A stretch of DNA of 64,000 bases, taken from contig MNCI01015850.1 in the NCBI GenBank assembly GCA_015680685.1, positions 249,794 through 313,793 on the forward strand, in the 5' to 3' direction. Positions within the stretch are counted from its first letter, which is position 1. Every line of letters begins with the position of its first letter. The notes beneath the pieces were generated by a model, which made no database searches, was not told the origin of the DNA, and was given only the letters and a program-made list of their open reading frames with translations. Shown here one piece after another: positions 11,740 through 22,908 of this stretch. Source of the stretch: Gnetum montanum. Taxonomy: Eukaryota > Streptophyta > Gnetopsida > Gnetales > Gnetaceae. The translations under genes were made by a program, and so were the position numbers.

Positions 11740-13720
11740 AAAGTTCCTCAAGGCATTTAATTACTAAATTTTGGTAAGTATAATGGGAAATCTAATCACA
11801 TCAATTGTGTAATCATCTTTTAAAATAAATATATGTTATTGGCTAATTATCCCCACACTGTACTCAAAAGCTTTTCTAAATTTTTGACTAGGAAAGCACT
11901 TGAGTGATACAAATCCTTATCCCAAGAATTCATTACTTTCTTTGAACAACTTTTTAGAACCTTTCTAGAGAGATTTAAGTATAACATTAATAAGGATGGT
12001 ACTTTGGAAAAGCTTATTACAATCAAATAAGCATATAATGAGTCCATCGTCAAGTTTATCTCCAGGTAAACATTAGCAACCATGTAACTTACATATCTAC
12101 TTCATAATGAGTAGTTATTAGACATATTCAAAGGAGTGGTGAATGATTATATTAGAAGAAAGATGATCTATCTTAGGCCATGTTGCCTTTATGATGTCAT
12201 TACTTCTACCAAGTACATTAATGATGTTGCAATATAATGTAATGACTTAGAGTGAATCAACTTCTATAATAAGGCTAATAAAGTAGAAAATAAGATAAAT
12301 TTACCCTAAACATAGGATAAACAATGGCATTAGTAAATCAATCTCTAGTTACCTCATTAGTAAATAATGGAAGTAATAATAATAGAAATAAAAATCTAAA
12401 TACAAAGCCTAGGGGTGATGAAAAAAATACATTCCATGGTGGACAAAGGAGACCACATAAGAATAGGTCCAAGTACCATAAATTTTCAATTATGTACACA
12501 TAATTGTAAAACAAGTTATTCAAAGAGGGGCATATCACCTCAAAACATGTGTTGGAGCAAATAAGGGTAAGATTCAAAAGGCTATAAACCTTGGCCATAG
12601 ATCCTTCCCAATGAGTGGAAGGAGATCCACCTATTCCAAAATGGTATAATTCTAATAAATTTTATTACAATCATGAGGTTGTAGGACATAATATTGATGT
12701 TTGTAACACACTTAAAGATCATGTGCAAGTATTGTTGAAGAAGGGAGAGAGCATGTTTAACATACATATGCAACCAAGTAACCAAAACACCTAGATCTTT
12801 TAGGATCCATTAAATGCACATTCAAGAATGGTTTTTGCATTTCATTTTAAAAATAAGGCAAATCAATCTAAAACATCCTTTGTAATCCAAATGCACCTTT
12901 CTCAAAATGCTTTCTACTCCTCCTTGTAATCAAACTCATCAAAGCCTAAGAAAAATTTTTTCATTAGTCTTCCTTAGAATGGTACTAATTCTTTCTCTTC
13001 TGAAAATATGCATAGAGCTCCTCTAGTCATCAACATTACATTCCATTATGATAAGAAGTCTACATGCAAAAACCCCTCTTTTTCTTATCCTTTGTCTCCC
13101 CTAAGAAACTATCTTCTTTTACCAAGATCATCTAGGCCTCTTGGTTATTCTCATGTTCTCCCCAATGTAAAAACCTACTCCATTGAACCCATATTCATCA
13201 CCAAAATCTCAAGAGCCTCCCTTGCTTCCCACTTGAACATAATTAGTTAGAATCCTAGTGCATGCACAAAAGAAGGATAAGCAAGAAAAAGACAAAGAGA
13301 AGGATCAAATCTTTAATCACCCTACCCAAAATAAATGGAATGTATTCTTTCAAACTAAACCTAGTACAATCACTTCCTTCCTCATTATTATACCAACTCT
13401 ACTGGCATCAAAATCTATCTCTCCTCCATCTTCAAGCAAGGAAGAAACACTTGGAAGTAATGCTTTGCCTTAAATCATACCTACATTAAAATCAAAGGAG
13501 ACGATCTATCCCTCTTTGACCTAATTTCAACTTCTAAGGAGCATAGTTTGGCTTTGGAGGAGCTTTTCAACTTAGTCATTATGCCTATAAGTATTCAACC
13601 TTGTGTCCAAGAAATCTCATATGTGCTCAATGATCCAAAGTATAAGATTAATTGCTTGGTTTTTAATGGAGAAAATATTAAAACTCATCCTTTGATAGGT
13701 GATGTATGTTAAATTCTTAT
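11740..13720 (+). pseudogene. Old gypsy gag relic (Tat/Ogre-like gag)
   Basis: Plus-strand translation, with stops and shifts ignored, follows the Retrotrans_gag pattern: FGKYNGKSNHIN near 11770, ALEWYKSLSQEFITFFEQL-like near 11900, then FLERFKYNINKDGTLEKLI and a KQAYNESIVKFISRW-like segment near 12030. Around 12660-12780 a VGHNIDVCNTLKDHVQVLL-like segment resembles a nucleocapsid or linker region. Several TAG/TAA stand where Gln codons would fit. No LTRs or pol can be tied to it. The family match is to gag of Tat/Ogre-type gypsy elements, by pattern memory. Confidence 0.6.
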
Positions 13721-13729
13721 CTACATCAT

Positions 13730-14735
13730 GATACAAGTGGAAGAGAATGTGTACTTACCCTTGGTTCACATTAATGATTAGTGTAGGGACACCTCTTCCA
13801 AACCCATTGTTCTTCCTTATGTGTGTATTTTGCATGTTTTAGACTCTATGGAGATATCTTGGAGATTAAGGAAATGTCTTGCCTAGAAGTAGTATCTTCA
13901 TAAAATATGTCTCAATATGACATAAGACATCTTAAAATTTGGAGGAGACATCTTGACTTGAGATAAGATGTCTCTAGGTAGACATCTTGTCAATAGTATA
14001 GATGTATTAGATAAGAAGTATTACCTAGGGGAAGACATCCTATCTAGGGAGGATATGTCTTGCAAAAACAATAGATCTCTTGGCCAAAAGGGATGTTTTT
14101 ATGAGAGATGACTTGAGGAGGCTAGAGACAACCTGTATGGTTGAGAAACTTCTAAATTTGGCTATTCTAAATTGGAAAATAATTGGGAGATAGAGTGAAA
14201 AGATAGAAATAATATGAGAACTCCAAGTTAAGCTTGTAGAGGATTTCTTTAGGTTTTTTATCTTGTTTTCTTAATAAAATTATTGGTGTATTAGGTTTAT
14301 GATGGATAGAGAGTGAGAGGATATTTCTTAGTGAATGCTCTTAATTTGATAAGATCTTTGATAAGTTGTAGAAGAGAGAGCACTAAGTGAATGCATAGAG
14401 GTTACAACTCCAAGGTCAATTGTATTGTGTATTAGCCTATGTGCTCCTATTCTTACTTGTATATTGAGATCTCATTCTTGGGTTGTGGAAGAATCTCTCT
14501 ATTGGTTGTATCTTGCATTGAGAATAATCATTATCTGGTTGTAAAGCCTCATGCTATGTAATATCATTTAAGTGTAAAAGGTTTTGGATGTTTTTGGATT
14601 TTGGAAACCTTGTTGTAATCTACTAATTGAATAATTAAATATAGTTAGTTCTCTTGTTTTCTAGAAAAAGTTATTCATAATATCTAGATTTAGTATTTAA
14701 AGGTGAATAATTATTGGAGTAAACTTACTCTAGCA
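13730..14735 (+). repeat. LTR (AGACATC family), 5' LTR or solo copy
   Basis: Contains several AGACATCTT/AGACATCCT words (13930-14040) and ends just before TTGGTATCAAGCTTTTT, a primer-binding-site-like sequence. A reverse-complement relative lies near 40670-41390: both carry TTGTAAAGCC, then a TATRTAATATCATT block, then TCTTGTTTTCTAG in the same order. The right edge of the window (about 63530-64000) carries a third set of AGACATC words. The left boundary is uncertain. Confidence 0.6.
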
Positions 14736-14738
14736 GTA

Positions 14739-14751
14739 TTGGTATCAAGCT
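14739..14751 (+). other. Primer-binding site (tRNA-iMet type)
   Basis: TTGGTATCAAGC follows the end of the 13.7-14.7 kb LTR. The canonical initiator-Met PBS is TGGTATCAGAGC; this copy lacks one base. It shows the LTR is in plus orientation. Confidence 0.65.
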
Positions 14752-15120
14752 TTTTGTTGATTAAATATTTGAAGCTTTGGGTTTATTGTCTCTTGGAATT
14801 GGTTAAGCATTTTGTCTAGTTTAGATAACACCTAAGAGGCAATAGGTTGAAGCATTAAATAGAGACATGGAGAGCATGAAGTATACCTTCTACATGATGG
14901 TTTCTTAATTCGATATAATTAGTGCAAAGATAGATAAAAATTCCAATCCTAGTCATATCTAGATATGTGAAGGTAATAAGCATGCACATTTATATGAAGA
15001 AGTTTCACAACTAGGTCGAGATGAAGCTTATGAAGAGGATGGATAATCTAGTTATGAAAATGTAAAAATCCATCAACCAACAATTCCAATGGGAGAAAAT
15101 TCTATTCCTTAAATAAGAAT
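14752..15120 (+). pseudogene. Start of internal region of the AGACATC-LTR element
   Basis: From 14863 a possible initiation region (MESMKYTFYMMVS) follows the PBS, as the start of gag would, but it is broken by stops and meets element D sequence near 15120. No gag core is recognisable. The junction near 15120 could be a deletion or an insertion breakpoint. Confidence 0.35.
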
Positions 15121-17455
15121 TCTAAGGACTTCAACTATGGTATATACTTCTTCTTCAGGCAAGCTTAATGATAAAGATGAGGCAAAGCTTGCTAAAGCAC
15201 TCAGAAATGTTATGAGATTCCTGTATTTTGAATTGTATTTCAAAATTGTAACCTTTCATCTCAATCCAAGAGTGAGGCCAAGAAAAGTGACGATCTTCTT
15301 TGCCCATGCATGTGCTACTTTGATGGAAAAATTCCTGGTAAATCTCCCTCAACTAATCTATTTAGAGATCAAAAATCACTTCAAAGAAAATGAGCATGGA
15401 AGAAAGGCACTCTCATTCTCTTACTTCATTAGCAAATTATGCAAAAGGGAATGAATAACTTACTACTCAAATGATAATCTTTGGCATGCTCCTGCTACCT
15501 CTTGGGTAGAAATGATGAAAGACAAGGTGCTGCCAAAAGTGCAAGAAGAGGAGAAACCACCACAACCACCCACTCATGAAATAATGTTGAAGGCCCATGT
15601 TGCCATTGAATGCTTGAGTGAACTTTATGAGCAACTCCTGTAGCAGTAGTAGGCAAGATCGAGTGGTGGTGAACCCTCCATCTATTAACCAACATTGAGC
15701 CATCTCAATGAAATGACAAGAACCATAAGTAGGATGGAGGGGGCAAACCCACTATTTTCTTCCAAAAGAATGCAGGTGCCCACAAGATCAAATCCTAACA
15801 CCTAGGAAGTAATGGTGTTCCTTTCATGATAACAATAATTTCCAGAGATCTCTAGCAATGCCACTACTTTTTTGGTGTGCCTGGAGAAGGGTGAGGGGGA
15901 AATTGTGTTGGTGATGCAACACCAAGGGTAGGAAATAGCTGCAAAAGTGATGGATGATATAGTGATAGAAGCACTCAATGCTCCTATGACCTCTATGACA
16001 GATGTTGCTACACTCTAGGACATGCAAATGTCTGTAGGAGTAGCAAGTGGAAGATTTAGTGCAGCCCAACATGAAGAGTTCCTGGACCAACTAGTGGGAA
16101 TTAGGCAATTGGTTTTGGAGATCTTTGATCTCCCAGATACCATCACAGTAATCCAGTCAAAACTACTTAATGCTAGGGGCAAGTACATCATTACCAATGC
16201 CCAAATTGAAATAGCCACAACTAAAAATTGATGCTTGGCTGCTAAAGTTATGAAATTAAGAGCCCACCTAGCTGATCCCACCATCCTTAGCTAGGCTATA
16301 ACAAGAGATGAAGCTTTTTAGTAGCTTTAATACAAACTTCAAGAGGCTGAGTATACAAAGAAGTTAGTGATCTTTAACCAATCCTTAGCAAATGCCACTA
16401 TCTACAAAACCTGAAAGGACTTGTCAGAGATCCACAAGGAGAATGTGGTTCTAACTTAAGAGAACTATCACTTGTGGAATGTTGAGACATAGAAAGAACC
16501 AATGATGGAATTCATTTGACAATAGTAAAAGCAACTTGTCAAGGTACATTCAAAATTGAGGATGTTGGCAATGGAAAATCGTAATCTCTTAATAGAGGAG
16601 GTCCATGCCTTGTACTAGAAATCAACAATTGAGATTGCCACTTGGAAAAATGAGGCCCTCAAGTTTGAAAGGGTCAAAAACCTTTACAAGGACTAGGTTG
16701 GCCTTCTCAAAGAGGTCAATGAGAAAGAGATCCAATTGGCTAAGGCAAAGGTGAACACGACCCTCCAGCAACTCCAACAAGGAGGTAAAGTATGGAAGCC
16801 CATCTTTGATGGATTGAACATGTATAATAAAGAAGAAATCTACCTCAAGGAGTTGCAAATCAAGGAGATGATGGAGTAAATGGAGTTAGCCAACCTCTGC
16901 TATGAGAACTTGAAAATGCTAAGTGTTGGAAGGCTAAGGTTAGAACTCGAGAAGCAAGTGGTCAACTTTCACCTGTTGTACAAGGCTGAGTTCAAGAATC
17001 ATAAGGAATTAAAACAAAAGCTAGAAACTGCCAATGCTGAACTCAAAGTTCTCAAAGTGCGATTCACATATTAAAAATCAATGAGTAAGAACCTAGCCAA
17101 GAGAATGAATGACTACCAGGAGCTACAAAGCATTGTTAGAGCATTTGACATCAAACACAAAGAAATCGTTGCCTAGTTTGTCAATGTGAAGGAGTTGTTC
17201 CTTACAATGTCCTATCCGTAGGATGTTCCTATACTAGTCCACATCGATGATGCTATGTGGACCATGTACGATCCCTGGAGTAAGGAGGAGAAGATAAAAG
17301 AATTACTAGATGTGTTTCATCTTTCACCAGTTGTCACAATTGCAGCATGACAACCACAACTACCATGCCTCAATTGCAACTGCTGCATGTACCAAAGGAA
17401 GGAGAAGATCCTTCGGCACCTTAGGAGCCTTCACCTCTTAGGACTATTTGACTTT
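15120..17455 (+). pseudogene. Element D extra ORF (post-pol, coiled-coil-rich) pseudogene
   Basis: Open segments at 15137-15454, 16022-16231 and 16880-17074 belong to one decayed frame system. The first has the shape of the 'putative plant transposon protein' domain (PF20167-like): a VTFHLNPRVRP segment, then NLPQLIYLEIKNH and KALSFSYFISKLCKRE. The later segments are Leu/Glu/Lys-rich, e.g. MELANLCYENLKML and ELKQKLETANAELKVLK, with heptad spacing typical of coiled coils. The minus-strand stretch 49330-52110 of element C repeats the same order. Breaks are mostly TAG where CAG is expected (15643-15652 reads TAG CAG TAG TAG). It lies between pol and the 3' LTR, the env-like ORF position. No membrane or signal segment is obvious; the function is unknown. 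Confidence 0.7.
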
Positions 17456-17670
17456 CTTCTCGTCTTCAACCTCTAGAAGGGTTCAACTATCAAATTTTGT
17501 AATGGTGTTCAATTTTTTTTTCATGGATACTTATTTTTGTAAAAGTTGTAAATTCGTACACTTCGGTACTTAGCATTAGATTAAGTCAATTTGAGTCAAT
17601 CAGTCAGTTAGTTAATAATCCCATACCTTCCCAAATTTTTGTAACAAGCTTGTTCCTCTTTTTGTTCACT

Positions 17671-17702
17671 CGAGGACAAGTTTTTAGTTAGTCATAGAGG
17701 TA
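17671..17702 (+). other. Element D polypurine tract
   Basis: CTCGAGGACAAGTTTTTAG followed by TTAGTCATAGAGGTA abuts the LTR start TGATGTATCC. It matches the pre-PPT and PPT of B (CTCGAGGACAAGTTTTCA, TCATGGGGGTA) with the G-run degraded. Confidence 0.8.
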
Positions 17703-18575
17703 TGATGTATCCTTGTTGGTTGGGTTGCATCAATGTGAATGTGTCAATGCGATCTTGTCGAGGAGTACTTGTCAATGTAGATGCATCAACATGTACTTGT
17801 TGATGCATGATTTGATGCATTGATGCATACGCATTGTAGAAGTGTCTAGTCTTGCCTATATAAATGCATGCACATACCACATTTAAGACATTTATTCATT
17901 CGTAGCATAGCGAAGCTCTTGTAGTTTGTTCTTTTGAGAGTTAAGAATATTTTCTAAGTGCCCACAATCAAAGTTGAGAAGTGTATAGATCTTTATTTGA
18001 ACACAAATGTACCTGCTTCTGTATGAACGGCAATAAAGATGAACTTTTCGATAAAACTTGCAGCACTTGGAATAGATTAGATTTACTTTTAATTCACTTT
18101 ACTTTCCATGCACTTAGTTAATATTTACATTTTATGCATGTCAATCAACCGCCAGAATGAGCATGACTAGTTTTGAGTGTAATCCCAACAACATTATTGC
18201 TTGGTTTACCCAATAGTATAATGCTTGGAAATCCTAGTAGTGGATACATGAGTTCAGGACATGTATGGCAAGCTAGGAACAAACACTCATTACTCGTAGG
18301 CTAATTTAGCATTTATCTTCATATTGTTAATTAGATTGAATAATTAATTTCTCTATTAAGCATAAGGTCATAACAATATTTATCATCATATGCCTCACTT
18401 TAGACTACACCATTCGTGACAAAACTACCACTAGTCCAAGTGGGAAGACATTGAATTACAATCAAGGCTTACCAATATAGATGGCAAACTAGTTTCATCC
18501 ATGAAGTTCAACCAAATTGTGCATGAATGCTTGTGATTCATATGGTTGGACATAGGGACTGCTCACTGCTCATTA
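17703..18575 (+). repeat. Element D 3' LTR
   Basis: An 873-bp LTR from TGATGTATCC to GCTCACTGCTCATTA. U3 contains a perfect inverted repeat, ATGCATCAACA (17781-17791) and TGTTGATGCAT (17798-17808), plus further TGATGCAT words. TATATAAA at 17857-17864 is a plausible promoter. Relatives are the LTRs of element C at 48213-49078 and 60463-61314. Confidence 0.85.
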
Positions 18576-19900
18576 GATGTGATATCATTTTTAAAAAATA
18601 GAATATTTAACTATTATCATTTGACTATTGTCGAGAAATCACAAATCTTCTAGCTTGTTTATTTCCAAATATTATCCCAAGCTTCAAAGGTTCAATAAGA
18701 GATCAATCAATAGATTCATCTTTTGCAACCTTGATTCAAATTTATGAGTGATAAAGGCTCTAGTGCAAGTAACCTTATTTAGCACAATTCTCTACAAGGG
18801 AGCTCTTCTTTTTAATTCCAACTATCATTTGATTCTTTATTTATTCTACTTGTACTGTTGATTATAGTCAATCTTTTGTAAGAAGTGAATTCCCAAAAGC
18901 ATGCTTCTTTCTTTTATCATTGGCTTAATTGTAAGGATGAAATCCTAAGTAGGTATCTCCAAATTTGAAGAATCTTTCCTTTCTTATTATTTTATCTATT
19001 CTATTTGATACTATCTACTCTATTATATGCTACTTGTATATTTTTACTCTTTCTATCTAGTTTATCATATGCTTGATGTGTATTTGATACTCTATTTTGA
19101 TTAATAAAACTTTTTATAGGGTTCAACAACCCCTAACCCCTAATTATATTTTCGAATCATTATGTTATCTTCCTTTAATTTAGAAACAGTTTCATATTCC
19201 AACTGTTACTTTTGTTGTTACCCTTAATTATATCTTCGAATCATTGTATGTTATCTTCCTTCAATTTAAAAACAGTTTCATATTCCAACCTTTACTGTTG
19301 TTGTTTTCTCCTTAAATTTTCATTACTGTTAATGGTAGATACAATATATATGGTAAGCCTCTTTTGCTATAACATGTTTTTATGCATTTTTTGCATAATG
19401 AATGGACGTTTCTATGTTGTTTTCTTCTCTTTTATGTTTTCTTTTTTAATTTTTTGAGAATTAATGTTTCATTCTTTAATTTTTGAGAATTTTAGTTTTC
19501 TAATTGTAAACTTAAATGGTTATTTAGCTGAATATAACTTGTAATCTCTTCGAGGCTGTACTATAAAGACAAACATAGTACCTTATCTCACCAATAATTC
19601 ATCTTGAATAAATTTCTTTTGCCAGCCCCATGGATGTTTCCTGAGTTTTACCACGTAAATCTGTTTTTCCTTTTATTTTCATTGTGCAGCCTATCCTTTC
19701 TTTCAATCATTTCCCCAAAGCTTCATCCTGTCAGCAATATTCTCTCCACTACCTGAGGCGATTCATCCTTGCACAATTAACGTGATCATCTTCCAAAGTT
19801 GGCTGCTCAATTTACTGATATAATCAGGGGACTTTCTAAGCATACCTGAAGCATCACCTTCTTTTTTAGATTTTGAATGATGAACAAAATCCAAGACGGT
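18576..19900. other. Spacer between element D and the DUF1118 gene
   Basis: No coding feature is supported. It contains an 84-bp tandem duplication at 19141-19308. Base composition becomes slightly less AT-biased towards 19.7 kb, as expected on approach to a gene. Confidence 0.5.
19141..19308. repeat. 84-bp tandem duplication
   Basis: TAATTATATTTTCGAATCATT from 19141 recurs as TAATTATATCTTCGAATCATT from 19225, and the rest of each unit (TTATCTTCCTT..., AACAGTTTCATATTCCAAC...) follows with few differences. Two copies only. Confidence 0.85.
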
Positions 19901-20067
19901 TCACATCCTCTTGAGATGTGATAAGAGAAGTACAACTCTCTTCCCAGCCCTCATTTTTGACATGGAACAAAAGATTGAGCTCTGTTAAAGGATTCTGATA
20001 AATTGCATAAGATCAGAAAGGAATGAAATTGGAAAGAAACAATCATGATGGTTTTAAATGAATCCTC

Positions 20068-20130
20068 TTTATTGAGATCGACTATAGCTGAAATTGCAAA
20101 TCCACAACGACTAAAAACCAATGTTTTATT
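20068..20130 (-). promoter_or_regulatory. Candidate polyadenylation signals of the DUF1118 gene
   Basis: AATAAA occurs on the minus strand at 20130-20125 and 20073-20068, about 475 and 535 nt downstream of the stop codon. Plant poly(A) signals are loose, so either, both or neither may be used; transcript ends would settle it. Confidence 0.3.
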
Positions 20131-20604
20131 TATCCACTAGATCAACATCATTCATAAAATAAAAAATAGATACCAGAGGAGAGGCCTTTGTACTAACTAG
20201 CACATCTCACAAATTGGTTATCGAAAACTAATAGCACAAGCGTCACAAATCAATATGAAAATTTGATATCAATTCATGTTTAAAAATTAAGAAAAAAAAA
20301 ACTTTGTTGCACTTTTCAACAAAAACTTATTCTTTTCTGTGAGAAAAACACAAATTTCCTAATGCTTGTATATATCAGTGTAACTTTCAGCACAAATCAC
20401 AAGTTTCACACTCTAACCAGCAAGTCACCTGCATTATAATTTCGTAAAAAACAGTATTGTATTACAATTAAGCAGTGCCACATTGATTTCATAGCTACAA
20501 TGGTTGAAATCAAAATTGCATGGAATTTGGCCCCACTATGCTTCTAGCAGGACTGAACTCAGTCCAAACAACAAGAACATCATCATCCAAATATCAAGAA
20601 CATA

Positions 20605-21888
20605 TCAATTTGATTTCTGCAAGGCTGACACCAAGTTTGAAGCAGCAAAAGCTGCCGGGCCAGCAACTACTGTTAGCAGAGCCACTAAAACTTGGGATGC
20701 AACTTGCCAAGCAGAATCTTCAGGAACAAAGTAGACAAACAATGGCCCAGCCACAAGCAGAAGAAGAGCCACATTGAGCAGTGTTGCAGGTGTGCTGGGG
20801 TCTGTTGCTGCTGACAGTAATCCCAACTCCTCAGCTTTTGACAGCAGTCCAAGGCTCTCAATCTTGGATAGTGACAAACCAAACTTCTCCGCAGTAGATA
20901 GCAGGCCTGCATTCTCTGCTTTTGTCAGCAGCTTCAATTGCTCAATTCTGGACAGCAGTTTTACGGGTTTTCCATTTGATCTGCTCTTGGGTCTCAGAGT
21001 TGCCGATTTATCCCCCATTCTTAGAACCTTCACCTGCAAAAAATACGTAATAGGGGATAAAGCTGATTGTATCGCATTATATTTCAGCCCATCTAACAGT
21101 GTCATCCAAATTTCTTAGTCAAAAACATTCCTGCATAAATTTTGGTTTTCTACGGAACTTAAAAGGGTTTACCTATTTTGCTAATTTGGTGGTTCCCAAA
21201 TCAGTATTTCAAAAACTTAAATTTTGGGAAAATGTAAAAGGGAAAATATATTTCCATTTGAGTAGTATCAGGCTTTAATTCAAATGCAATTTATTTATCT
21301 GTTGTTCTTCATCAGACGCCTTAATACAAATGCAAATTATTCCTCTGCTGTTCCTCATCATTCACAATGGACAATTAGTAGACCAAAAATGAAATTTCAT
21401 TGTTTCAGAGTTGAAATATAGGTAGATGACTCAAAATTCCTTTTAGAAAATAAATACGTTACCTTACAAATAGCAATGAAGATGAATACAACGTTTTTAT
21501 GCAATATACTACATTTCAACCTGTCAGACATATAGAATATAACAGTCACAAGTTTGGTTGATTTGTTCGATATCGTACCAAGAACACACATTTTGTGATT
21601 CTAGGGACAAAATGAAATTTCGCTTTGGATTTCAAACTTTAGTTTCGCCAAATAAATTTCACTTTCAATTTCAAATTTCAGTTTCAAAAACAGCTATTTA
21701 TTTTAACGAAATGCTTTAATAGAAGCATATACCTGACGGCTGCTGCTGCTGGTTGTGCCTCCTGAGCCTGACTGGGTGGCCATACAAACTACCAATGGTG
21801 ATGACGCCATTCTAGTAGAAGGAGCAGCAGCAACATTGCTGTGATTGCTGAATCCGGATGGGCTCAGTGCAGGCATCATCATCGCCAT
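20605..21888 (-). CDS. RIQ: DUF1118 thylakoid protein, RIQ1/RIQ2-like (two exons)
   Basis: Exon 1 is 21888-21733 and exon 2 is 21033-20605, joined in phase 0 across a 699-bp intron with donor CAG|GTATATG and acceptor TTTTTTGCAG|GTG; the product is 194 aa. ATG at 21888 is the first ATG in frame (context GCAATGGCG), and a stop lies in frame upstream near 21964. Residues 1-37 are Ser/Ala/Met-rich with VVCMA near 33-37, typical of a chloroplast transit peptide. Residues 77-126 hold about six 9-10-residue repeats of the form LLSKAEELG. Two hydrophobic segments follow, about 134-154 and 162-184, separated by a YFVPEDSAW loop; the chain ends ALQKSN. This is the DUF1118 layout. In Arabidopsis the RIQ proteins are grana-located and affect LHCII organisation and non-photochemical quenching. 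Frame, splice sites and motifs are intact, so I expect a working gene; RIQ1 versus RIQ2 cannot be decided. Confidence 0.93.
21275..21366. repeat. 46-bp tandem duplication in the DUF1118 intron
   Basis: TTAATTCAAATGCAATTTAT at 21275 recurs as TTAATACAAATGCAAATTAT at 21321; the remainder (CTGTTGTTCTTCATCA and CTGCTGTTCCTCATCA) keeps register, so the period is 46 bp with two copies. Confidence 0.85.
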
Positions 21889-21967
21889 TGCCAGGCTGCA
21901 ATTCCTCTGCTGCTCCAAAGGAGATGCAGTGGAGCACAAGTTCCAGTCACAGATCAGGGTCAATTAC

Positions 21968-22026
21968 TCCAATCACAGGAGACCACGTGGGATTGTGCCT
22001 TATCTTCCATCCTTTTGTCCAATCAC
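21968..22026 (-). promoter_or_regulatory. Light-responsive promoter module: G-box, I-box and two CCAATCAC boxes
   Basis: Upstream of the ATG at 21888 lie a perfect palindromic G-box CCACGTGG (21983-21990) and, 10 bp further out, GATAAG on the gene strand (22004-21999, an I-box). TCCAATCAC occurs twice, exactly 50 bp apart (21968-21976 and 22018-22026). G-box plus I-box pairs are known from light-regulated photosynthesis promoters such as RBCS. A weak TATA-like GTATATC sits at 22064-22058; the start site cannot be fixed, so part of this may be 5' UTR. Confidence 0.55.
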
Positions 22027-22149
22027 GGGCATTCAAAATCTGTAGCCTGGTTTTCGAGATATACAATCCTCGGAACGTTTTTTTGGAACTGGTTTGGTTT
22101 CACAAAAGTCACTACCCTGGAGACTCTACACCTCATTGGTTAGCTTAGG

Positions 22150-22690
22150 GCAAGATCCTTCTTTGTTTGATTTGCTACTTTTTAAAGGTTCAAGTTAAGC
22201 CTGCTCCAAAATTAGTGCTTGAAATGGCTGAAGTCTACGCAGCATATGTTTAATGTAGAGCTCTGAATTCTTTGTGCACAAGGACGTGATTAATTTTGAA
22301 GGGTTAGTTTTTCAATTTTAAAGGTAAGTTTTGGGTTTAAGTTAAAAATTTTAACCATAAGAAAAGATTGCAAGGTCGTATTTTACGAGAGCCTCATAAT
22401 TCAACATCTAATTAATGGTTGTGGATTCAACAATAGGAAGCTTCAACGTCTAATTATGGAGAGAGAGAAAGGGGTAACCGGTAGATTTTGAAGGAAGACA
22501 ACATCACTTTATTTGGATAACAATTGCTTCATGAAGGTACTTGGAATTGAAATTGCCCCAAATTTAATTTAGGGCCAAATGTATAGTTACATTTTAGAAA
22601 ATTGGAAATAACATTTTAGGTGAAACAAAAAAACAAAAAATATATCTTGGAGGAGATATAGTGATGGAGTGATAAAGTGCAACAAATTAT
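22150..22690. other. Spacer right of the DUF1118 gene
   Basis: No coding or repeat feature recognised. AT-rich, with a poly-A-rich patch near 22.63 kb. Confidence 0.45.
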
Positions 22691-22908
22691 CCAACACAAG
22701 AAATAGTGCTCTAAGGAATGGTAGTAAAACCAAAAAAATACATAGTTGTACAAAATAGCAAAAAAGAAGGCAAACTAGTAGCTAAAGCCAAACATAAGGC
22801 TTTGGATAACATCTCTAAGAAATTAGGAACAAAGCAAGGAGAAAATTTTATTTACTAGAAATTGGAAACTAGAAATGTTTATTATGTATAGAAAATCACA
22901 AAGGATTT
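22690..22908 (+). pseudogene. RTE-like LINE, left fragment
   Basis: The plus strand encodes a segment resembling the stretch just before the reverse transcriptase of plant RTE-type LINEs: KEGKLVAKAKHKALDNISKK then LGTKQGENFIY and KLETRN. It stops near AAGGATTT (22901-22908). The continuation, starting with LVKDNEILDR, is found at 31535, so the two fragments appear to be one element split by an 8.6-kb insertion. Short and broken. Confidence 0.6.

Larger units (their letters stand above)
15120..18575 (+). mobile_element. Element D: 3' part of a plus-strand LTR retrotransposon
   Basis: Order on the plus strand: extra ORF relic (15120-17455), PPT (about 17671-17702), 3' LTR (17703-18575). Each part is the counterpart of element C in the opposite orientation, with LTRs of similar length and the same coiled-coil ORF, so D and C belong to one family. 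The 5' LTR, gag and pol are missing, so the copy is truncated at about 15120. No TSD can be tested. Confidence 0.82.

Noticed and set aside
20774-21118. Plus-strand ORFs across the DUF1118 exon 2
   Set aside because: They are antisense to a well-supported exon with splice sites and a family match, and have no features of their own.
21889-21963. Extending the DUF1118 protein upstream to 21963
   Set aside because: The codon at 21963-21961 is TTG and an in-frame stop lies immediately before it; the first ATG is at 21888.
21841-22148. Plus-strand ORFs over the DUF1118 promoter and exon 1
   Set aside because: They overlap exon 1 in antisense and have no recognisable domain.
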